DNA of 6,195 nucleotides from Gammaproteobacteria bacterium (lineage in GTDB: Bacteria; Pseudomonadota; Gammaproteobacteria; DSM-19610), in assembly GCA_011371465.1 (NCBI GenBank), contig DRQL01000228.1, positions 1-6,195 of the forward strand, written 5' to 3'. The notes beneath the pieces were generated by a model. The model made no database searches. It saw only the letters and a list, made by a program, of their open reading frames with translations, and was not told the DNA's origin. Shown piece after piece: positions 1-4,660 of this stretch (position 1 is the first letter of the stretch; each line of letters starts with the position of its first letter). The translations under genes and the position numbers were made by a program.

Positions 1-1357
1 GCAACGCCAGCTGCCGCTCGACGAAACGTCCCAGCCGGGCCACGTGGTAGACGACGACCTCGGTCTCGCCGTCTGAACGCAGGCGCACCTGCACCGGCAC
101 ACGTGCCGCGGTCACCAGCTGCGCCAGCTTCTGTATCTTGTTGGCCAGGCGCGGTTCTGTGGCAGGCGCGGTACCGGCGGCCTTCAGCAGCTTCTCTGCA
201 TTAGCCAGCGGCTGCTCTGAATACAGGCGCTGCGGAGCCTCGAGGTAACGATCGAACTGGCGGTGTAACTGCAGGCGCGCTTCCGACTGCTGCAGACCGT
301 TGCGGGCAAAGCCGGCCTCCGCGTCGACCTGCAACGCTTTCCGGTACCAGCCTGCGGCTGCCTGCCAGTCTTCGTCCCGGACCGCGGCCTCCGCCCGGCC
401 GCGCAAGCGCGACAGTTCCGTCTGCTGACGCGCCTGCACCAGTCGCAGGCGTGCATCGCGCACCGCCGTGGATTCCGGTCGTATTTGTGCGGCGGTTTCC
501 AGCGCGCGGCCCGCGGCATCCAGCCGCCCCTCATCCAGTGCGCCCAGTGCCTGGCTCATGGCGTCACGGAAGCGCCGGTCCGCCAGTTGCGCAGTTACCC
601 GCTGCAGACGGTCACGGGCCGGTTGATATTCGCTGTCCAGCTCCAGCGCCGCGGTATAGCCCGCCGCAGCCGCCTCCAGGTCTTCATTACGTTCGGCCGT
701 TTCACCGGCGGCCACCTGCGCCAGCACACGACGTCGTACTTCGGCCCGTGCCAGCGCGTGAACCGCCACCTCGTGTTGTGGATCAATTGCCAGTGCCAGC
801 TCCAGTTGCTGCTGCGCGCTGTCCGGCTGATTCTCCTCCAGTGCCACCAGGCCGGCGTCCAGGGCTTTGGTGAATATCTGCGGCTTGCGGTCTTCCAATT
901 GTTGCAACCGCTGCAGCGCATCCCCATAGCTACGCGCCGCAGCGGCAAAACGTCGCTCACCGAAGCGACGATCTCCATTGGCGGCCAGTACTGCGGCTTC
1001 TTCCCACAGCGGCGCTCCCCACACCGGCGCACGATCCAGTTCCAGTCTCGCCTGTAACTGCAGGTACTGCTGCAGGCCCTGTTCAGCCGCGGCTCGCGCA
1101 GCCGGCGCGGCGGACCCTGCAGCAGACGGCGCTTTGCCGACCACTGCGTCGTCAACGCCGGTCGGTACAGGCACCAGTCGCGGCAACACCAGCACCACCA
1201 GCAGGCCAAGCAACAGAACGACGGCAAGCGCGATCCCAACCCGGCGACGCCCGGGCGCACCCCGCGCAGGAGATGCGGGCTGTTGTCCGGGCGGACGCAG
1301 GGGCGGATGCAGCCCGGGGTCGGGTCCGCCAGCGCTGTTGCGGTCAGCGGATGACAT
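1..1357 (-). CDS. Membrane-anchored TPR-repeat protein with PEGA-like C-terminus (3' end outside window)
   Basis: The frame is open from the ATG at 1357 to the left edge, giving 452 codons with no stop, so the C-terminus is missing. Residues 1-39 are Pro/Gly/Arg-rich and probably cytoplasmic. Residues 40-62 form one strong transmembrane helix (VGIALAVVLLLGLLVVLVLP) with positive residues on its N-terminal side (GRRR), which predicts a periplasmic bulk. Residues about 115-415 are Ala/Leu/Glu/Gln-rich helices with TPR-like periodicity, clearest near 165-196, 210-245, 262-298 and 317-350. From about 418 the composition switches to beta-type sequence (VPVQVRLRSDGETEVVVYHV), resembling the start of a PEGA-like domain. 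It starts 9 bases after the stop of the lipoprotein gene and has its own Shine-Dalgarno, so it is the third gene of the operon. TPR domains normally mediate protein-protein contacts, and the partner is unknown. TM and TPR calls are from the sequence; the PEGA-like call is family resemblance on a truncated domain. Confidence 0.82.
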   Translation of the reverse strand, partial: MSSADRNSAGGPDPGLHPPLRPPGQQPASPARGAPGRRRVGIALAVVLLLGLLVVLVLPRLVPVPTGVDDAVVGKAPSAAGSAAPAARAAAEQGLQQYLQLQARLELDRAPVWGAPLWEEAAVLAANGDRRFGERRFAAAARSYGDALQRLQQLEDRKPQIFTKALDAGLVALEENQPDSAQQQLELALAIDPQHEVAVHALARAEVRRRVLAQVAAGETAERNEDLEAAAAGYTAALELDSEYQPARDRLQRVTAQLADRRFRDAMSQALGALDEGRLDAAGRALETAAQIRPESTAVRDARLRLVQARQQTELSRLRGRAEAAVRDEDWQAAAGWYRKALQVDAEAGFARNGLQQSEARLQLHRQFDRYLEAPQRLYSEQPLANAEKLLKAAGTAPATEPRLANKIQKLAQLVTAARVPVQVRLRSDGETEVVVYHVARLGRFVERQLAL

Positions 1358-1360
1358 GCG

Positions 1361-1368
1361 CTTCCCTC
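1361..1368 (-). promoter_or_regulatory. Ribosome binding site of the TPR gene overlapping the upstream stop codon
   Basis: Read on the minus strand, the junction is TGAGGGAAGCGCATG. The Shine-Dalgarno GAGGGAAG shares two bases with the TGA stop of the lipoprotein gene (1367-1369) and lies 3 bases before the ATG if the trailing G is counted, or 6 bases counting only GAGGG. This arrangement supports the ATG at 1357 as the start and points to translational coupling of the two genes. Confidence 0.75.
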
Positions 1369-2623
1369 AGTGTACGTCCCCGGGCAGGCCGGTCTCGGCT
1401 GCATAGATTCGCTTCAGCAGGGCGCGCCACTGGGCGTACTGCACCTCGGCGGACCCGGTCAGTTCGTGGGTCTGCCCTTCCACCTCTACCACCAGTGGCC
1501 TGGTTTCCGCGGCAAACGAGTCCCCCAGCTCCTTGATGGCGTCCCGGTGGATGGTGGTTTCCGAGTCCTTGTCGAAGCCGGTCTTCAGCGCATAGGCGCC
1601 ACCGACCACCATGACGTTACGCAAGGTACCGGTAGACGCGCGGGTACTGTTGCCACCCAGCGCTTCGATGGCAATCGCGCCGATAATAGCCGCGGCGCCG
1701 ATCAGTTTCCGGTTCCTGGCTTCGCGCTGGATAGCTCGCATCGATTCCAGTTCTTCGAGACGCGTTTTGCGCCACTGCAAATACGGCTCGCGCATGGACT
1801 GGTAAAAATTATCAAAATGCCCGTTCAGGGTGTCGATGAGCAAAAAGTCCCGTTCCCGGATGGCGTTCACACGCCGTACCATCGGGTCTTCCCCGGCCGG
1901 CAGGCGCACGATGGTAAAGTGGCCCTCCTCGTCACCCTGCAGGTAGGGCCTGAAAACGTCCGGCGCCAGGTCGGTGGCAAAGCGCAGACCGGCAATACGC
2001 CGGATCGTCAGGATATCCTTTGGCGCCAGGGTTGCCCGGTAGATCGCGAGGTCGTTGGCAATGGCGTTGAACAGGGGCTGGAAGACGTCCCTGCCCGCCT
2101 GTTCCGCAGCCTGGTAGGCCTGCAGGGAAACCTCGGCATCGTAGGTACTGCTGAACCACTCACGACCGCTGGCATCCAGGGCGGTAATCTTCAGTTGCAG
2201 CCGTTCGCCGTCCGATGCAAGGATCACGCCCTGTACCAGGACCTCGCCGCCTTCAGTACCGCGGGGCACTACCCGCACTGCACCCCAGTAACCGGTTTTC
2301 TCCATGGTGTCGCGCAGCAACATGGGCAGGTAGCGTGCCTCGGCCTCGCGAATATCCACCGACATACCCTGTGCGTCGTCTTCGTCCACCGGCAACTCAC
2401 CCGGTTCAAACAACTCGATCCAGACATCCAGCAACTGGTTCTCGCTGAGTTCGCCGACCGGCCGGTCGATCGCCACCTCGCCGTCGACACTGCGATGGGA
2501 GGCAATGGTGCTGCAACCGGACAGCAGGACCAGCGCCCCGAGCAGCAGGCCGCGCACGGCGGCCAGCCCGGGGCACGACTGCCTCAGCGGGTTCCCTGTT
2601 TGTACTTCCGGTATTCTTCCCAC
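1367..2623 (-). CDS. Putative outer-membrane lipoprotein with glycine-rich hydrophobic segment, unknown function
   Basis: Numbered from the GTG at 2623 the protein has 418 residues. The lipobox LLSGC gives lipidated Cys37, followed by S-T rather than Asp at +2, which favours outer-membrane sorting. The start is uncertain. The outer GTG overlaps the upstream gene by 40 bases and gives an unusually long n-region. The internal GTG at 2557 gives a compact signal (MRGLLLGALVLLSGC), 26 bases after the upstream stop. Neither has a strong Shine-Dalgarno, and I prefer 2557 biologically. Residues about 90-165 alternate helix and strand (LRDTMEKTGYWGAVRVVP, then VLVQGVILASDGERLQLKI), reminiscent of the small alpha/beta domains of CsgG/LpoB/FlgO-type lipoproteins; this is a loose resemblance only. 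Residues 307-323 and 333-346 are glycine/alanine-rich hydrophobic stretches that could contact a membrane. The C-terminal region (360-412) is helical and charged. Lipoprotein status is well supported; its role is unknown. Confidence 0.85.
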   Translation of the reverse strand: MGRIPEVQTGNPLRQSCPGLAAVRGLLLGALVLLSGCSTIASHRSVDGEVAIDRPVGELSENQLLDVWIELFEPGELPVDEDDAQGMSVDIREAEARYLPMLLRDTMEKTGYWGAVRVVPRGTEGGEVLVQGVILASDGERLQLKITALDASGREWFSSTYDAEVSLQAYQAAEQAGRDVFQPLFNAIANDLAIYRATLAPKDILTIRRIAGLRFATDLAPDVFRPYLQGDEEGHFTIVRLPAGEDPMVRRVNAIRERDFLLIDTLNGHFDNFYQSMREPYLQWRKTRLEELESMRAIQREARNRKLIGAAAIIGAIAIEALGGNSTRASTGTLRNVMVVGGAYALKTGFDKDSETTIHRDAIKELGDSFAAETRPLVVEVEGQTHELTGSAEVQYAQWRALLKRIYAAETGLPGDVH

Positions 2624-3345
2624 AGCTTTTTCTTCATCTCCGGATCCGTCTCGCGTTCGGCTGCCTCGCGCAACTGACGCGCTACTACATCGTCATCACT
2701 GCCATCCCCAACGTCCTGTGGAGGTTCGCCGGCGGTCGACTGTTGCCCCGGACCACCCGCGCTACCGCTGGTGGTCGGGGGCCTGGCAAGTTCACCTCGT
2801 TCATCCTTTTCGGCGGGCGCACCGGTACCACCCCCTTCTGCACGCGCATCCCCCGATCCGCCTTCACCGCTGCGCCCTGCCTGGCCTGCACCGCCAGCGG
2901 TACGGGGCCGGGCAGCCTTCACCCGCTCCTGCTCACGCAACAACCGCTGGTCAAACTCACCCAGGCCTGCCTTGAGTTCGGCGTCCAGTGCCGCAGCCCG
3001 CTCGGCTTCGGTCTGCTCGGCCTGTGGATCGATCGCAGCGGGCCGGGGCACGATGACCGGCTGTGGGCAATCCAGGTCGGGCGGTAGCGAAATACGCTCC
3101 GCCGCCAGGGCGGCACAATCCGCAGCCACCCGTTCCCGCAGGCGCTCCAGGTAAGCCGCGTATTCGTCGCGTTCACCCGCCCCCAGGCTCCCGGTTTCAC
3201 GGTGCCGCGCGAAATCCGCACGCGCCGCCTGCAGCGCCGCCTGGTCCGCCCGCAGCCGTTCAAGCAATTGCGTATCCCGGGCCGCCTGCACGGGTGCTGC
3301 CAGGAGCAGGATCAACAGGGTAAACAAGTGTTTGTATAGACGCAT
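2584..3345 (-). CDS. Small exported coiled-coil protein with disordered middle and conserved-looking C-terminal helix
   Basis: The 253-residue protein starts at the ATG at 3345, chosen because GGGAG lies 6 bases upstream and a Sec signal follows at once (MRLYKHLFTLLILLLAAPVQA, probable cleavage after Ala21). A GTG at 3360 in the same frame would only add five residues before this signal. Residues 24-90 and 108-145 are Ala/Arg/Glu/Leu-rich helices likely to form coiled coil. Cys77 and Cys93 could form a disulfide in the periplasm and flank a Pro-rich strand segment (LDCPQPVIVPRP). Residues about 147-215 are a Gly/Ser/Pro-rich linker. The charged tail at 216-250 (DDDVVARQLREAAERETDPE, then LWEEYRKYK) is the least degenerate part and may be a docking helix. 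It is the first gene of the leftward operon, immediately before the lipoprotein gene. I do not recognise a named family. Confidence 0.83.
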   Translation of the reverse strand: MRLYKHLFTLLILLLAAPVQAARDTQLLERLRADQAALQAARADFARHRETGSLGAGERDEYAAYLERLRERVAADCAALAAERISLPPDLDCPQPVIVPRPAAIDPQAEQTEAERAAALDAELKAGLGEFDQRLLREQERVKAARPRTAGGAGQAGRSGEGGSGDARAEGGGTGAPAEKDERGELARPPTTSGSAGGPGQQSTAGEPPQDVGDGSDDDVVARQLREAAERETDPEMKKKLWEEYRKYKQGTR

Positions 3346-3351
3346 ACCAGG

Positions 3352-3356
3352 CTCCC
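3352..3356 (-). promoter_or_regulatory. Ribosome binding site deciding the ATG at 3345
   Basis: On the minus strand GGGAG precedes the ATG by 6 bases. It selects 3345 over the GTG at 3360, which lies upstream of this site and has no comparable purine motif at the right distance. Confidence 0.65.
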
Positions 3357-3376
3357 GCACCTGCTACAGACCGCCG

Positions 3377-3440
3377 GGGAGCTCCCGGGTTTCCCGGTTA
3401 TCATAACTGCATGCACCAGCAGGCGCGACAGAACGCCTGC
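3377..3440. repeat. Cluster of five abutting palindromes upstream of the leftward operon
   Basis: Five perfect dyads follow one another almost without gaps. They are GGGAGCTCCC (3377-3386), CCGGG-ttt-CCCGG (3385-3397), GTTAT-c-ATAAC (3397-3407), TGCATGCA (3408-3415) and GCAGGCG-8 nt-CGCCTGC (3419-3440). They lie 32 to 95 bases before the start of the first leftward gene, so they could be operators or hairpins in its leader. The GTTATcATAAC element contains a minus-strand TATGAT (3400-3405), a possible -10, but no good -35 sits at 16-18 bases from it. No T-tract follows any of the hairpins on either strand, so they are not ordinary intrinsic terminators. Confidence 0.55.
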
Positions 3441-3502
3441 CGCTATACGTAGCACCCGTGTCGATGGGAAGGAAGCCTCGGATGCCGTACCCGGAACACG
3501 GC

Positions 3503-3517
3503 CGGACAGCTTGTCCG
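3503..3517. repeat. Perfect 6-bp inverted repeat CGGACA-gct-TGTCCG
   Basis: This is a perfect short hairpin with a 3-base loop in non-coding DNA between the two divergent clusters. It has no adjacent T-run, so a terminator role is not supported. It could be a protein-binding dyad or part of a structured leader of the leftward operon. Confidence 0.4.
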
Positions 3518-3548
3518 CTTGCCTTTCCCGGGTGGCCCTTGAGGAACA

Positions 3549-3619
3549 CCAGCTCGCACTGACCTGCAGGCGTGATCCAGAAAGCAGGGAGCTGGAACCG
3601 GCGGGCCTTTCTTGCCGGT
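3549..3619. repeat. Two consecutive hairpins in non-coding DNA
   Basis: The outer arms CCAGCTC (3549-3555) and GAGCTGG (3589-3595) pair perfectly. Inside them CCTGC (3563-3567) pairs with GCAGG (3584-3588), so twelve base pairs are interrupted only by a one-sided bulge at 3556-3562. Immediately after, ACCGGC (3597-3602) pairs with GCCGGT (3614-3619) around an 11-base loop. If transcribed leftward, these would be part of the 5' leader of the minus-strand operon. No known riboswitch or RNA family is recognised. Confidence 0.35.
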
Positions 3620-3680
3620 ACCCGGTCAATGGTTGTGAAATACTCGTTTTAGACATGAACCTATATTGACGATTCAGGAA

Positions 3681-3686
3681 ATTATA
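3681..3686 (-). promoter_or_regulatory. Consensus minus-strand -10 box (TATAAT), possible distal promoter of the leftward operon
   Basis: The minus strand reads ACTCTATAATTTCC here, a perfect -10 hexamer in an AT-rich stretch. The hexamer at 17 bases upstream is CCAGGG, a poor -35; TTGCCA (3694-3699) is a better -35 but lies only 7 bases away. A transcript from here would begin near 3674 and carry a leader of about 330 bases containing all the hairpins at 3377-3619. Because only half the promoter is convincing, this is a weak call. Confidence 0.28.
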
Positions 3687-3737
3687 GAGTGATTGGCAAC
3701 ATGCCCTGGATGGCCTGATCACGAGGGGATCCCACCT

Positions 3738-3773
3738 ATGAGACTGTATTTATTGGTAATATTGTTATCCTGA
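3738..3773 (+). CDS. Possible 11-codon hydrophobic leader peptide (MRLYLLVILLS)
   Basis: An ATG with GAGGGG (3723-3728) 9 bases upstream opens an 11-codon frame ending in TGA. The peptide is one short hydrophobic stretch after a single Arg, like the start of a signal peptide or a small membrane peptide. It lies 62 bases before the DUF6502 gene, upstream of that gene's own promoter, and no clear promoter for it is visible. It may be a chance frame in AT-rich DNA or a relic of a truncated exported protein. Confidence 0.2.
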   Translation: MRLYLLVILLS

Positions 3774-3793
3774 CAGCATGGTTCGGTAGCGAC

Positions 3794-3828
3794 TTTTTCT
3801 TGACGAATCCTTGTTTTGGGACTATATT
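3794..3828 (+). promoter_or_regulatory. Near-consensus sigma70 promoter of the DUF6502-DUF5666 pair
   Basis: The -35 TTGACG (3800-3805) and -10 TATATT (3823-3828) are separated by exactly 17 bases, each matching five of six consensus positions. A five-T run (3794-3798) sits just upstream of the -35, similar to a proximal UP-element contact. The expected transcription start, 6-8 bases after the -10, is 3834-3836, which coincides with the ATG at 3836. The transcript would therefore be leaderless or nearly so. Confidence 0.75.
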
Positions 3829-3833
3829 CCCAA
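3816..3833. promoter_or_regulatory. 18-bp operator-like dyad over the -10 box
   Basis: TTGGGACTATATTCCCAA has perfect 6-bp arms (TTGGGA and TCCCAA) around a 6-base centre whose inner TATA is also symmetric; 16 of 18 positions obey dyad symmetry. It covers the whole -10 hexamer (3823-3828) and ends 3 bases before the start codon. A protein bound here would block RNA polymerase. The sequenced neighbour most likely to bind is the helix-turn-helix-like protein encoded immediately downstream, but this is inference. Confidence 0.55.
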
Positions 3834-3835
3834 TT

Positions 3836-4660
3836 ATGAGCGATTCTATCCAGCAAACGCTGTCCACGGCTGTACTGGCCATACTCCGACCCCTGGTTCG
3901 AGTACTGCTACGTAACGGCATCGCCTATGGCAGCTTTGCCGAGCTGGTCAAAAAGACCTACGTCGAGGTGGCCTTCAGCGAGTTCGCGCCGGACACCGGG
4001 AAACAGACCATTTCGCGCGTATCCGCCCTTACCGGGCTGACCCGCAAGGAAGCCCGGCGTATTAACGGGCTGGAACAACCGGACCAGCGTGAAAGCGAAC
4101 AACGTTACAATCGTGCCGTACGCGTACTGTCAGGCTGGGTAAACGACCCGGAATTTCACACGGCCGAAGGTAAACCGTCTGACCTGCCTCTGGAGGGCGA
4201 ACACAGGTCATTCGCGGCGCTTGTAAAAAAATACAGCGGGGATGTACCCACCCGGTCCATGCTGACCGTACTCCTTTCGGCGTCCGCGATCGAGAAAACC
4301 GGAGACGGTATACGGCTGGTCAAACCGGTGTATGTTCCCGGCAATGACCCGGCCGACAAGCTGGCGATACTCGGCACCGATACCGCCGAACTCATTGCCA
4401 CCATCGACAACAACATCGTGAACGAGGCGCAGGGACTGCGCTTCCAGCGCAAGGTTTCCAACGCCCGGATCGGCAGCGACGCACTCCCGGGTTTCAGGAA
4501 GCTGTCTGCCAGGAAGGCGCAGCAGTTGCTGGAACAGCTGGATACCTGGCTGTCCCGGCACGAAAGCAACAGCGCGGAGCAGGATAGCGAGCCGGGCCAC
4601 TACGTCAGCCTTGGCATTTACTACTACGAATCACCGCAGGACGAGGAGCATCCATCATGA
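3836..4660 (+). CDS. DUF6502 family protein, putative helix-turn-helix regulator
   Basis: The 274-residue soluble protein has no signal peptide or transmembrane segment. It shows the sequence pattern I associate with DUF6502: an N-terminal LRPLVRVLLRNGIAYGSFAEL segment, then YVEVAF, a KQTISRVSALTGLTRKEARR helix-turn-helix-like stretch (residues 56-75), the RYNRAVRVLSGW motif (90-101), LAILGTDTAELIATIDNNI (177-194) and a C-terminal SLGIYYYE (258-265). Residues 135-167 (GDVPTRSMLTVLLSASAIEK followed by a strand pair) could be a second winged-helix-like unit. The ATG at 3836 is chosen over the in-frame TTG at 3800 because that TTG is the first half of the -35 box and would not be transcribed; no Shine-Dalgarno precedes 3836, consistent with a leaderless start. 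Its TGA overlaps the ATG of the next gene (ATGA). DNA binding is inferred from the motif; the family's function is not established. Confidence 0.82.
   Translation: MSDSIQQTLSTAVLAILRPLVRVLLRNGIAYGSFAELVKKTYVEVAFSEFAPDTGKQTISRVSALTGLTRKEARRINGLEQPDQRESEQRYNRAVRVLSGWVNDPEFHTAEGKPSDLPLEGEHRSFAALVKKYSGDVPTRSMLTVLLSASAIEKTGDGIRLVKPVYVPGNDPADKLAILGTDTAELIATIDNNIVNEAQGLRFQRKVSNARIGSDALPGFRKLSARKAQQLLEQLDTWLSRHESNSAEQDSEPGHYVSLGIYYYESPQDEEHPS
4643..4648 (+). promoter_or_regulatory. Strong ribosome binding site for the DUF5666 gene inside the end of the DUF6502 gene
   Basis: GAGGAG lies 8 bases before the ATG at 4657, within the last codons of the upstream gene. Together with the ATGA overlap it supports the start and implies coupled translation. 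It contrasts with the first gene, which has no Shine-Dalgarno, so the second product could be made at a higher rate from the same transcript. Confidence 0.8.

Noticed and set aside
485..1057. Plus-strand 190-codon frame, and the overlapping 451-873 frame
   Set aside because: Both are antisense to the TPR gene, with low-complexity Arg/Pro/Gln-rich products and no ribosome site.
595..1404. 269-codon minus-strand frame in another register
   Set aside because: Its product is Arg/Trp/Cys/Pro-rich and irregular, while the register from 1357 gives a transmembrane helix and helical repeats and stays open to the window edge.
1370..2677. 435-codon open frame on the plus strand
   Set aside because: It is exactly antisense to the lipoprotein gene, has no ribosome site and encodes no signal or recognisable motif. 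Long antisense frames are expected opposite GC-rich genes, and the minus-strand reading has a clear lipobox and operon spacing.
3661..3688. Second plus-strand promoter using TTGACG at 3666-3671
   Set aside because: The nearest -10-like hexamer (TATAGA at 3683-3688) is only 11 bases away, and the hexamers at 16-18 bases are poor.
3312..3722. 136-codon minus-strand frame across the intergenic region
   Set aside because: Composition is Ser/Arg/Cys-rich without domain or signal features. It overlaps the start of the exported coiled-coil gene in another register, and no Shine-Dalgarno is seen.
3800..3835. TTG at 3800 as an upstream start of the DUF6502 gene
   Set aside because: These bases are the -35 box, spacer and -10 box of a near-consensus promoter, and the added 12 residues do not look like the family N-terminus.
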